Position numbers and translations under genes: made by a program. Shown one piece after another: positions 31,391 through 40,295 of a DNA stretch of 64,000 bases (its first letter is position 1; every line of letters begins with the position of its first letter). The DNA is from Bdellovibrio bacteriovorus (lineage in GTDB: Bacteria > Bdellovibrionota > Bdellovibrionia > Bdellovibrionales > Bdellovibrionaceae). Under the pieces are notes generated by a model. It ran no database searches. It worked only from the letters and a program-made list of their open reading frames with translations, and was not told where the DNA came from. The stretch spans positions 372,001 through 436,000 of the forward strand of contig NZ_LUKE01000003.1 in NCBI RefSeq assembly GCF_001592735.1, given 5' to 3'.

Positions 31391-32452
31391 TTAAAGGCCT
31401 GAGCGACGATAATTTTCTACAATCCAATTGTGAATGTCTGGGCGCAATTTTCCAAATGCTTTATTATCTGAACCATAAAGAACGCGATTCGAAAGAACAA
31501 TCACGCTCATGTCCATCTTCGGATCATACCAAACCGATGTTCCGGTAAATCCCGTGTGACCAATAGATTCCAAAGAAAAATAACTTCCACAGCTTGCCGA
31601 CCCCGGAGTCGGCATCATATACCCCATCGCCCAATCGCCGTGACCTTCCGGTAAAGCACGCTTGGTAAACATCTGCATTGTTTTTTGGCGAATAGAGTAA
31701 CGAGCTATCCCCAAAAGATGTGAGCGCAAATGAAGCGAAAACCAACCCACATCATCAATACTTCCAAAAAGTCCCGCATGAGTTGAAACCCCACCTAAAG
31801 ACCAACAGTTCAAATCATGCACTTCACCCTGGATCAGCTTACGGCGCACGGGACATTCTTCTGTTGGCGCAAAAAGCTGGGTTTTGATATTGGTTTGATT
31901 GTGAGGATGAAACTCTAAAGTCGTTCCTTGGTAAAACCGAGTTTTAACATCATTCCAAATATCAATCAGCGGACGGTCGTACATTTTTTCTAAAACAAAT
32001 CCTAAAACTAAAAACCCGACGTCGGAATAAACCGCCATTTCTTGTTTTTCAACTTTAAGGCCTTGCAGAATTTCCCGCAGTTGCTCCCGGCGCTTTTCTT
32101 CGGAAAGCTGCATATTGATCTCTTGATAAAGCGGCAACCACCAAGCAAGCCCCGAACTGTGAGTCAGGAGCTCGGTTAATTTGGTTTCTTTATGCGGAAA
32201 CCACGGCAAAAACTCGGAAACTTTGGATTAAAAAGTCCACTTACCCGCCTCAAACGATGCAATCATCGCTTGCGTCGTAAAAAGGACCTTGGTGAGGCTT
32301 GCTAGATCATAATAAGCATAGGTATTTCCTACGGCGACGTCGCAAATAATACGTCCGCCTTGATAAGCCCGCACCATCACACCCGGCGTGGTATCGCGAA
32401 TACGTTCTTCCAAATTTTTAATAATATTTTTTTCTAAGACTGAAAATTTCAT
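31391..32452 (-). pseudogene. Serine beta-lactamase-family hydrolase interrupted by an in-frame stop
   Basis: Codons 1-74 (from ATG 32452) encode DLASLTKVLFTT, with the SxxK catalytic Ser and Lys. A TAA at 32228-32230 follows GKWTF, and in the same frame the sequence goes on with SKVSEFLPWFPHKETKLTELLTHSSGLAWW, AVYSDVGFLVLG (the YxN-position motif) and SIGHTGFTGTSVWYDP (the HTG motif), ending at 31391. The two halves together make the normal 354-codon protein of the class C beta-lactamase / esterase family. The stop could come from one base change. A second-half protein from the TTG at 32209 would lack the catalytic Ser-Lys. It lies between ldcA (ATGA overlap) and mpl. Confidence 0.75.
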
Positions 32453-33384
32453 AAAACCTTCCCTCCGGTTTGCACTGTTAGCACTCCGTGAGATTTTTCC
32501 ATTTCAAGGACACAGGGCGTATTAAACGGGACAGGACGCTGAATCGCCGCATGTCCTGACTGAATGCCTTGGAAAAGCGGGATTTCTAAATCAGCCGCCC
32601 AACGCTTAAACACCAATGCAAAATTATTTTTGCCGGTCGATGGTTCTTCCCCACCGATAAAATCACCCAAAATAATACCATGGCATTTTTTAAAAACACC
32701 GGCCTGACGAAACTGTTCTAACATGCGATCAATTTTATAACCGCGCTCACCGATATCTTCCAAAAATAACAAACTTTTCGTTGCATCAATCTGCCACGGT
32801 GTTCCCACGTGCGATTGCAACGTGGCTAAATTTCCACCCACAATGCGTGACTTCAAAGCTGTCACTTCTTTAGCCGCGACATTTAAAGGTTTTAACTTTT
32901 TAAACTGAACTTCTTTGACCTTGCCAAATAATACGTCATGAATTTCTTTAACGTTTTTATTGCTTAAAGTGCCGCTCCCCATACGAGTTAGAATCGGCGC
33001 ATGCAGTGTCGACCAGCCCCATTCTTGAGTCACAAATGAATGCAAAGACGTAATGTCACTAAGGCCAATCAACAATTTGGCTTCTTTCGGTTTTTTGATC
33101 TTGGCTAACAGCGGAAGCATACGATTGCTACCGTATCCCCCGCGGACACACCAAATCACTCGCGAATCCTTAGACTCAATCGCCGCCCTCAAAAAGGAAA
33201 AACGCTCTTCATCGTCATGCGCATGAATAAAATGCGGCTTAATCATGTTTTTAGGCATACGCGGCTGAAGTTTCCACTTTAAAAGAAAATCATATCCCGC
33301 CTGCACTTCCTGTGCGGGCGCCGGATATCCCGGAGCCACGATATCAATGACATCTCCTTCTTGGAGAAACGACCACTTTGTCAC
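32449..33384 (-). CDS. ldcA: LD-carboxypeptidase (S66 family)
   Basis: The 311-aa product has the S66 motifs: VIWCVRGGYGSNRMLPLL, then LLIGLSDITSLHSF (nucleophile serine region), GGNLATLQSHVGTPW, FLEDIGERGYKIDRML (catalytic Glu region) and GIQSGHAAIQRPVPF (catalytic His). LdcA removes the terminal D-Ala from murein tetrapeptides in the cytoplasm during recycling, producing the tripeptide used by Mpl, which is encoded two genes on. It overlaps purB upstream and the broken hydrolase downstream by 4 bp each. Confidence 0.93.
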   Translation of the reverse strand: MTKWSFLQEGDVIDIVAPGYPAPAQEVQAGYDFLLKWKLQPRMPKNMIKPHFIHAHDDEERFSFLRAAIESKDSRVIWCVRGGYGSNRMLPLLAKIKKPKEAKLLIGLSDITSLHSFVTQEWGWSTLHAPILTRMGSGTLSNKNVKEIHDVLFGKVKEVQFKKLKPLNVAAKEVTALKSRIVGGNLATLQSHVGTPWQIDATKSLLFLEDIGERGYKIDRMLEQFRQAGVFKKCHGIILGDFIGGEEPSTGKNNFALVFKRWAADLEIPLFQGIQSGHAAIQRPVPFNTPCVLEMEKSHGVLTVQTGGKVL

Positions 33385-34670
33385 GTCGTCACTCGCTTAA
33401 TAATCTCTTTAATAGATTTTTTATGCTTCTTACCTGTAAAGATCTCTTCAATTTCTTTAGGCTTCAAAAGTTTGCGAACTTCCGAAGATTCTAAAAGCTT
33501 CTTACGCAGATGTTCTCCCACCCCCAAAGAATGACAAAGGCGTTGCACTAATGCATAGGCCTCTTCGCGAATCATTCCTTTTTGAATGAGGGACAATAAA
33601 ACATGCGAACTAAAGATCTGTCCTTGAGAGCGATCAATATTGAGAAGCATCTGACGTTTATCCACATCTAGACCGTCAAGCAAGATGCTCATACGATTTA
33701 AAGCATAATCAGCCACAATAAAGGCATCTGGAAAAACCACACGTTCCACTGACGAGTGACTGATATCGCGTTCATGCCACAAGGCCACGTTTTCCATCCC
33801 AGCAATCGCATAGCTGCGAAGCAAGCGAGAAAGTCCCGAGATATTTTCTGCGCTGATCGGGTTTTTCTTATGTGGCATCGCCGAAGAGCCTTTTTGACCT
33901 TTGGTGAAGCCCTCAGTCACTTCTGCCACATCACTGCGCTGAAGATGTCTTAACTCAATCGCCAAACGCTCTAAGCCCGTCCCTAGCAAAGCTAAAGAGT
34001 TTAGCATTTCCGCATGACGATCCCGGGGGATGACTTGGGTGGCAATAGTTTCGCTTTTAAGTTTTAATTTTTTAGCTACCGCCGCTTCCACTCGCGGAGC
34101 TTGACTTGAGTATGTTCCGACAGCACCGCTCAGTTTGCAGATCATCATATTTTCAAGCGCTTCTTTAACACGCTTATGATTGCGCTGAGCCTCTGCCAAG
34201 AACCCCGCCATCTTAAAGCCGAAAGTCGTCGGTTCGGCAAACATACCATGCGTGCGGCCCGCGCATAAGGTTTCGGCGTGCTTTACCGCGAGGGACTTTA
34301 GGGATTTCTCTAAGGCCTCCATGGATTTTTTTAAAACTTCGCCGGCCTCACGCACTTGCAAGCTAAACGCGGTATCCAGGACATCGGATGAAGTCATACC
34401 GTAATGAATAAATTTTCCGTCCGGCCCCACATTTTCTGCCAAATTGGAAACAAACGCGATCACGTCATGCTTAGTTTCTTTTTCGATTTCAGAAATTCTT
34501 TTGACGTTAAATCGAGATTTTTGCGCAATGGATTTAGCGGCTCTTGCGGGAATAATCCCCATGCCCGCTTGCACTTGGGCGACGGCAATTTCTACTTGCA
34601 TCATTTTACCAAATCGTTGATCGGCATGCCACAAAAGCCCCATCTCTGGTCGCGTGTAACGTTCAATCAC
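33381..34670 (-). CDS. purB: Adenylosuccinate lyase
   Basis: The 429-aa product carries the fumarase/aspartase-superfamily signature SSAMPHKKNPISAENISGLSRLLR at about 260-283, and HYGMTSSDVLDTAFSLQ and AGRTHGMFAEPTTFGFKM earlier, which identify PurB. The enzyme splits adenylosuccinate and SAICAR in purine synthesis. It overlaps both neighbours by 4 bp (ATGA type), so it sits in the middle of a coupled operon of unrelated wall genes. Confidence 0.95.
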   Translation of the reverse strand: MIERYTRPEMGLLWHADQRFGKMMQVEIAVAQVQAGMGIIPARAAKSIAQKSRFNVKRISEIEKETKHDVIAFVSNLAENVGPDGKFIHYGMTSSDVLDTAFSLQVREAGEVLKKSMEALEKSLKSLAVKHAETLCAGRTHGMFAEPTTFGFKMAGFLAEAQRNHKRVKEALENMMICKLSGAVGTYSSQAPRVEAAVAKKLKLKSETIATQVIPRDRHAEMLNSLALLGTGLERLAIELRHLQRSDVAEVTEGFTKGQKGSSAMPHKKNPISAENISGLSRLLRSYAIAGMENVALWHERDISHSSVERVVFPDAFIVADYALNRMSILLDGLDVDKRQMLLNIDRSQGQIFSSHVLLSLIQKGMIREEAYALVQRLCHSLGVGEHLRKKLLESSEVRKLLKPKEIEEIFTGKKHKKSIKEIIKRVTT

Positions 34671-35959
34671 TTCTGTGCTTCCTTTCTTTTTTCATTTTGC
34701 TCTTTAAAAAGCTTTTCTTTCCACCAAGTCGTCAAACGATCTAAAATCGCCTCATGACGAGCAAAGTAAGCCCCCCAAGCATAGTGGGGCCATTCTTCTG
34801 GGCCATCCAGGTACAAATTATTAAATAAAACTTTTCCGCGACGCTTATCCTGTTTTGGATCAAAAACCGGGAAGCGCGAAGCCCCCAGTTGCGCATAAGT
34901 ATAATAGTACTCTTGCGGGAAACTTAAAATCTGCGGCTCCGACAAAGACATTCTTTGCACGAAAAGCCGCTTCATCTTTTCACTGCGCGAAGTCAGGTAT
35001 TCTTTGTTAAAACGTTGCACGGTCGGCAAACGCATCCACACATCAAACTGATCGGGCAAACTGGTTCTTTGCAAAACCATCATATTCTCATGCGTCCATG
35101 GCGAATTCACATCATCAATCAAAAGAGCATGCGACGGCAAATGATCGCGCTCAAAGCATTCTTTTAAACCCACGCGATAGCGCACCCAGCACCACTCAGG
35201 CTCTAAAGCGCCTTCCGGATAAAAATATTTCCCCAAACGTTCATTCAGGAAATAGCTTTCTTCACTTGAAAGCATCCACACCACTTGCTCAACACGGTAA
35301 AGACCTTGTTTTTCACCCAAGAGTTCAAGACCTGAAATGGTTTTACGAGAACTAAAAGAGATATCTTCAATTTGTGGTCTTAAAACTTCAACACCTTTGG
35401 AGGACAACCACTCTAAGGATTTTTCTAAACCTGCTCGTGTTGCCTGGCGAACTAAGAAAGAAGAAAACACGGGCAAGGCCTCGCCACTTTCTGCCGCTTG
35501 CGCGTTCGGACGATAGGTCGTTCCCGCCCATTGATGCGCTAAATGCAAAAGCCAGCTTTGTTCAAACTGAAAAGCATCCAGGTTTTTATAAAGAGGGCGC
35601 GCGTTTTTCATGGTGCCATCTAAAGTCTCTTTCACGTGGGACGAAAGACGTGAACGATCTAACTTGTATTTAGTCAAAGGACCTTTGAATTCAAAAGGAC
35701 CTTCTTTTAACCACAGAGTAAATCCGTTAGGAACTTCCGTGTAGTGGTCGTCGGAATAAAGGCGTTCCATTTGCGATTCAGAAATTCTTTCGTTACGAAA
35801 AAAACCAAACGGACCTTCAACATCTTCTGATGGCCACACACCTAATTTGGCAGAGACATCAATCAAGGTTGTTTTGATCCCTTCTTTAGCCAATGCCGCC
35901 GCCAACCAATGACCGCGACCAAATGCTGAAACTAAGATAACGGGATGACCCAACTCCAT
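34667..35959 (-). CDS. Putative FAD/NAD-binding protein, unknown function
   Basis: The 430-aa product begins MELGHPVILVSAFGRGHWLAAALAKEGIKTTLIDVSAKLGVW, a dinucleotide-binding beta-alpha-beta start with a variant glycine pattern (VSAFGRGHWLAAALA in place of GxGxxG). The C-terminal part has SRFPVFDPKQD and GPEEWPHYAWGAYFARHEAILDRL, like the end of amine-oxidase/flavoprotein domains. No substrate can be inferred. It is first in the run leading to purB and has no gene on the upstream side for 166 bp. Confidence 0.5.
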   Translation of the reverse strand: MELGHPVILVSAFGRGHWLAAALAKEGIKTTLIDVSAKLGVWPSEDVEGPFGFFRNERISESQMERLYSDDHYTEVPNGFTLWLKEGPFEFKGPLTKYKLDRSRLSSHVKETLDGTMKNARPLYKNLDAFQFEQSWLLHLAHQWAGTTYRPNAQAAESGEALPVFSSFLVRQATRAGLEKSLEWLSSKGVEVLRPQIEDISFSSRKTISGLELLGEKQGLYRVEQVVWMLSSEESYFLNERLGKYFYPEGALEPEWCWVRYRVGLKECFERDHLPSHALLIDDVNSPWTHENMMVLQRTSLPDQFDVWMRLPTVQRFNKEYLTSRSEKMKRLFVQRMSLSEPQILSFPQEYYYTYAQLGASRFPVFDPKQDKRRGKVLFNNLYLDGPEEWPHYAWGAYFARHEAILDRLTTWWKEKLFKEQNEKRKEAQK

Positions 35960-36125
35960 GATTTTACTTCCTTGGATTTTTAACCTAAGACTGCTTAATG
36001 ATTAGAAAATCAGGACTTCCTAAAGTCAAAGCCGCGCACCGCATCCAAATGAGCGGAAACTCGTTTTTCTTGCCGAACATGCTAGCTTAAATCTAAGATC
36101 CCACTCACTTCCAAAGGAACTCCTC

Positions 36126-36689
36126 GTGCGTCTTTTTTTAGCATTTTCGGCCCTTCTTTTCTCGATAAGCACTTTCGCCGCCTCCCCCACATCAGCTCCG
36201 GATCTTTTCTATGAGCTTTCTGCTCAAGATATCAATGGCCGTAAGGTGAATTTCTCGACTTACCGAGGCAAAGTGGTGCTGGTCGTAAACACCGCTTCTG
36301 AATGTGGTTTCACACCACAGCTCGCGGAACTAGAAGCCCTGTACAAAAAACACGCAAATCAAGGGTTCGTGGTCCTCGCCTTTCCGTCGAATGATTTCAA
36401 ACAAGAAAAAGCTGACAATAAAGAGATCCAAGCTTTTGCCACTAAAGAGTACCACACGACCTTTCCATTTTTTGAAAAAGCCCCGGTTCGCGGCGATGAC
36501 AAGCAGCCAGTCTATCAGTTTTTGACTGAAAAAAAGCCCGGTATCTTGTTTAAGGATGTTGGTTGGAATTTTGAAAAGTTTCTGATCAATCGCAAGGGCG
36601 AAGTGGTGGACCGCTGGAGTTCGATCACAAAACCCTCCTCTGGATCAATCACCAAGGCCATTGAAAAAGCCCTTTCTGAACCTTTATAG
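36126..36689 (+). CDS. Periplasmic glutathione peroxidase-like thiol peroxidase
   Basis: Starts at GTG 36126 after AAGGA. The 187-aa product has a signal peptide (MRLFLAFSALLFSISTFA) and NTASECGFTPQLAELEALYKK with Cys60 in place of selenocysteine, and DVGWNFEKFLI with Trp147 and Asn148. The family Gln of FPCNQF is replaced: the sequence is FPSNDF (Asp90). It uses cysteine, so probably thioredoxin-type reductants. No second redox cysteine is obvious. Periplasmic peroxide defence is likely. Confidence 0.88.
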   Translation: MRLFLAFSALLFSISTFAASPTSAPDLFYELSAQDINGRKVNFSTYRGKVVLVVNTASECGFTPQLAELEALYKKHANQGFVVLAFPSNDFKQEKADNKEIQAFATKEYHTTFPFFEKAPVRGDDKQPVYQFLTEKKPGILFKDVGWNFEKFLINRKGEVVDRWSSITKPSSGSITKAIEKALSEPL

Positions 36690-36749
36690 TCGTCTTTGTC
36701 TCAATAAGGTACAGATCAAGAGATTCCTTGTGGGTTTTGTCACTTTCTT

Positions 36750-36779
36750 TTGAAGTTTTAGGCTCTTTCATTCGATAAT
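36750..36779 (+). promoter_or_regulatory. Promoter of the outer-membrane beta-barrel gene
   Basis: A -35 box TTGAAG (36750-36755) lies 18 bp from a -10 box GATAAT (36774-36779). The transcription start would be near 36786, just before the GAGGGGG ribosome-binding site of the gene starting at 36797. Confidence 0.5.
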
Positions 36780-36796
36780 AACTAGAGGGGGATCTT

Positions 36797-37585
36797 GTGA
36801 AAACCACAGTATCTTTTAGCCATATTGCGCTGATCGCATTTTTGGTCGGCGTCGTTTTTTCTCCAGATCAAAGCTCTGCCAGTTATTTAACCGGGTCTTC
36901 TTCGGATCAAAAACCTTATCTGCTTGCGCAAGTCGATCCAGATGAAGCTTACGATCCGTTTACGGACTATAGCGAATTTGATGAAGAGTCTGATGAAGAA
37001 GCAGATATTAACTTTTTCCGTAACGGTCGTTTCTTTACGATTGGTCTTGCGGGAGGAACTCGCGGATTCACCGGAAACTTTGCCGACGCTTACGGCAGCG
37101 GTCCTACTTTCGGGATCTTTCTTTCTTACTTCTTTGACCTTCGTTTAGCGTTAAGTTTGGGCTTTCAAACTGGCGACCATGGTGTTGGATTTACTGTGAA
37201 TAACGGTTCTAAAACCTATACCGGCAATGTCTCTTTAACGGCTATTAACTTTGACTTAAAGTATTACTTGAACACGCAAAACGTGACCCGAGGCTTAGCA
37301 GACTTGAATCCTTACTTGCTTGCAGGTCTAGGACAATTCTATCGCACTTACACGATCTCAGGCCTTGATGGCTTTAGCCGCGACTCGACCATGGGCTTTG
37401 ATGTCGGTGCGGGTTTAGAGATTCCCCTGATGCGTAAAAAAGCTTATTTAGGAATTCAAGCGGCTTATCATTACGTTAATTTCAGCGATGAAAACAAATC
37501 CTTCATCGATGGAACTGAAAAGTTAGATAAGAACTTGGCCGGGGACTTTTACGACTTCCTCGTGATTCTAGGGATGAATTTCTAA
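36797..37585 (+). CDS. Outer-membrane beta-barrel protein
   Basis: The 262-aa product (GTG start after GAGGGGG) has a signal-like N-terminus, an acidic spacer (DEAYDPFTDYSEFDEESDEEAD) and about eight alternating hydrophobic strands (FFTIGLAGG, FGIFLSYFF, LALSLGFQTG, AINFDLKYYL, PYLLAGLGQFY, GFDVGAGLEI, YLGIQAAYHYVNF, FYDFLVILGMNF). It ends in Phe, the usual outer-membrane assembly signal. It looks like an OmpA/OmpW-size 8-strand barrel. The gene converges on the symporter gene with a 4-bp overlap. Confidence 0.8.
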   Translation: MKTTVSFSHIALIAFLVGVVFSPDQSSASYLTGSSSDQKPYLLAQVDPDEAYDPFTDYSEFDEESDEEADINFFRNGRFFTIGLAGGTRGFTGNFADAYGSGPTFGIFLSYFFDLRLALSLGFQTGDHGVGFTVNNGSKTYTGNVSLTAINFDLKYYLNTQNVTRGLADLNPYLLAGLGQFYRTYTISGLDGFSRDSTMGFDVGAGLEIPLMRKKAYLGIQAAYHYVNFSDENKSFIDGTEKLDKNLAGDFYDFLVILGMNF

Positions 37586-38952
37586 AAAAACAAATCCAAT
37601 ACTTGCATTAAAAGGCCCAGGATAATCACTCCTGGCGCCACCCATCTAGAAATAAAATACCAATGTGGATACATCGTATAGCTGACAAATTTGTCCTTAT
37701 CGACAAAGTTCAGCTCTTTTTCTTTATCCGTCGTGCCCCAGTTGTAGGCCATCAAGATTCCTAAAGCGATCAATGGCAACATCCAGTTGATCAACAAGCT
37801 GTCTAAAGCCTCGATCAAAGAACGCCCCCCTAAACGCACCTCTTTAAACACGGAGCTTGAAAGTGCTGGCAAAATAGCAAAACTTAAAGCCGCTAGTCCC
37901 GAATACCAAGTGGCCGGTCCCCGTTGCATTTTCTTTTGCACGTCCACCCAATTAGAGACAACGACCTCTAAAAGACCGATACTGGCGTTTAAAGCCGCCA
38001 TATAAAGACAGACGAAGAACGCCAGACCAAAAAGCGTTCCCCCGCGGATCCCCAAAAGATAACGCGGTAAAACTTCAAACATCAACGCGGGATCAGTGAG
38101 TGGAACATTGGACGCCTGAAACGCCAAAGGGAAGATCATCACGACCGCAATAAGAGAAATGACCGTATCCACCACCGTTACGCGAAAACCCGCCGTCGGT
38201 GCATGATCGTCTTCTTTCATATAGGAACCAAAGGTCACCATGGTTCCAAAACCCACCGACAAGGTGAAAAACACGTGTCCAATGGCATGATTTAAAGAGG
38301 ACCACGTCAGTTTTGAAAAGTCGGGATAAAAAAGAAACCGCAAAACTTCCGGCGTCGAAGGCAAAGAAAAACTGCGTAAAACCAAAAGCAAGACCAGCGT
38401 GGCAAAAAGCGGCATGGTGTAAGAGATAAACTTCTCTAATCCCTCTTGCACGCCTTTAACCACGACCACAATCGTAATTAACAAATGCGCACTGGCCAAC
38501 ATAAACTGCAGCCAACCGTTAGACATTAAAGCGGCAAGATTGGTTTTGGCCGTCACGATCTCCGGCGGACTAAAAAATGAGATCAAAAATTGAGTGAGGA
38601 AATGCAGAACCCAACCACTGATCACCGCATAATATGAAAGCACGATAATACTTAAGATGACCGAAAATCGCCCCGCCCAACGGAATCCGCGACCGGCTTT
38701 CTCACTTAAGCGCTGGGTGGCCACTAAAACGGAACGACGACTGGTTTTCCCCATGATCAATTCATTGATCAACATCGGCGCCCCGATCGCCAAAGACATA
38801 AACACGTAAATCAAAACAAAGGCGCCGCCACCGTTTTCACCTACCACGTAAGGAAAACGCCATAAGTTCCCTAAACCACAGGCTGAACCGATGGCTAAGA
38901 GATAAAACCCGAACCGGGTTCTCCAGGCTCCGCGACGCACGTTTGACGACAT
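37582..38952 (-). CDS. Sodium-dependent transporter of the SNF (NSS) family
   Basis: The 456-aa product (ATG 38952) has the SNF motif RFGFYLLAIGSACGLGNLWRFPYVVGENGGGAFVLIY at TM1-TM2, and about 11-12 hydrophobic segments in all. The family carries amino acids or amines with Na+. The ATG overlaps the der stop codon (TAATG), so it is the last gene of the cysteine desulfurase/mnmA/mtaB/rnc/era/der operon. The reading frame is open to 39009, but that would lie inside der. Substrate unknown. Confidence 0.93.
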   Translation of the reverse strand: MSSNVRRGAWRTRFGFYLLAIGSACGLGNLWRFPYVVGENGGGAFVLIYVFMSLAIGAPMLINELIMGKTSRRSVLVATQRLSEKAGRGFRWAGRFSVILSIIVLSYYAVISGWVLHFLTQFLISFFSPPEIVTAKTNLAALMSNGWLQFMLASAHLLITIVVVVKGVQEGLEKFISYTMPLFATLVLLLVLRSFSLPSTPEVLRFLFYPDFSKLTWSSLNHAIGHVFFTLSVGFGTMVTFGSYMKEDDHAPTAGFRVTVVDTVISLIAVVMIFPLAFQASNVPLTDPALMFEVLPRYLLGIRGGTLFGLAFFVCLYMAALNASIGLLEVVVSNWVDVQKKMQRGPATWYSGLAALSFAILPALSSSVFKEVRLGGRSLIEALDSLLINWMLPLIALGILMAYNWGTTDKEKELNFVDKDKFVSYTMYPHWYFISRWVAPGVIILGLLMQVLDLFF

Positions 38953-40295
38953 TACTTCTGCCCCGCTCCTCGACTCTTCATACAGAAGATCCTGATTGGC
39001 ATACCCCAAAGATCAAAACGCTCTTTCATATTCTTAATCAAGAAACGACGATACGCATTGGTCACGCCATCCGGGCTGTTTGCAAACGCAATAAATGCCG
39101 GCGGACGCTGATAGGTCTGGGTGACATAATAAAATTTCACATTTGTTGTTCCCCAGACCGGAGCCGGAGCTTTGCGAATGGTTTCAAAGAAGAAGTCATT
39201 GAGCTCTGCCGTTGGGATGCGGAACGCCAACTGGTTCCCCACATGCTCGATCATTTCAAAAAGATCTTCGATCCCTTGATTGGTTTTTGCACTTGTAAAC
39301 ACCACGTGCACATCGGTAAAGAAATGGAACACGCGCTCCACTTGTTCACGGAATGTTTTGCGGTATTCCGGAACTTCTTTATTTCCTAAGTCGGATTTAT
39401 TGGCGACCACAATCACCCCTTTGTGATCTTCTAAGATTGCCTGCATGATGCGCGCATCTTGATCCGTGGGACCAATCGTACCATCGACCATCAAAATCAC
39501 GATATTCGCACGGCGAATGGCTTCTTGAGATTTAAAAGCCGAAATGATTTCTAAATCATCTTCGCGCTTAGCCGACTTACGCAAACCCGCGGTGTCCACC
39601 AAATTATAACGTTTCCCGTTGAAAACTAACGGCGTATCTACCGAGTCAATGGTCGTACCTGCAATATCAGACACGATCATGCGGTTAGAACCTAAGATCG
39701 CGTTACAGATAGAACTTTTACCAACATTCGGTTTTCCGACGATGGCGATATTAAGTCCCTCTTGAATAACAACCTGGTTTTCTGGAGTGTTGTTGGTAAT
39801 CCACTCCAAAACATCTGAAACGCCCCGACGCTGTTCAAACGAGGCTGAAACGATATCCACACCGAACTCATAAAAGTCGGCTTTGAACATGTCATCATCT
39901 TGAACGCGATCCACCTTATTGATCACCAACAAGAAAGGTTTCCCCGTTTGTTTGGCCACGCGGATAATGTCGCGATCTTCAGGCAAAAGGCCTGAACGAC
40001 CATCCATCACCGCCACGATCAAATCCACGGAATGCAAAAAGTCAGTGACTTGTTCTTTGATCAGTTTAGAAAAAATATCGCCGGCTTCGGTGATTCCACC
40101 GGTGTCGATCAAGTCAAACTGCTTACCCCAAACTTCAACCGGCGCAATCATAATATCGCGAGTCACCCCGGCCTGGTCTTTAACCACCGCCTTACGAGTT
40201 CCGGTAATAATATTAAATAAAGTCGATTTCCCTACGTTGGGCCGACCAATAATCGCCACTTTGGGCGCAAATTCAGTCGTCATTTCTTGTGACAT
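38952..40295 (-). CDS. der: Ribosome-associated GTPase Der (EngA)
   Basis: The 447-aa product has two GTPase domains: AIIGRPNVGKSTLFN with LIDTGG and NKVD, and then IVGKPNVGKSSICNAI with DTAGLR and NKSD. A KH-like C-terminus follows (FYYVTQTYQRPPAFIAFANSPDGV). Der acts in 50S subunit assembly. The ATG 40295 has an AAGGAG site 7 bases upstream. Its start overlaps the era gene by 23 bp. Confidence 0.96.
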   Translation of the reverse strand: MSQEMTTEFAPKVAIIGRPNVGKSTLFNIITGTRKAVVKDQAGVTRDIMIAPVEVWGKQFDLIDTGGITEAGDIFSKLIKEQVTDFLHSVDLIVAVMDGRSGLLPEDRDIIRVAKQTGKPFLLVINKVDRVQDDDMFKADFYEFGVDIVSASFEQRRGVSDVLEWITNNTPENQVVIQEGLNIAIVGKPNVGKSSICNAILGSNRMIVSDIAGTTIDSVDTPLVFNGKRYNLVDTAGLRKSAKREDDLEIISAFKSQEAIRRANIVILMVDGTIGPTDQDARIMQAILEDHKGVIVVANKSDLGNKEVPEYRKTFREQVERVFHFFTDVHVVFTSAKTNQGIEDLFEMIEHVGNQLAFRIPTAELNDFFFETIRKAPAPVWGTTNVKFYYVTQTYQRPPAFIAFANSPDGVTNAYRRFLIKNMKERFDLWGMPIRIFCMKSRGAGQK

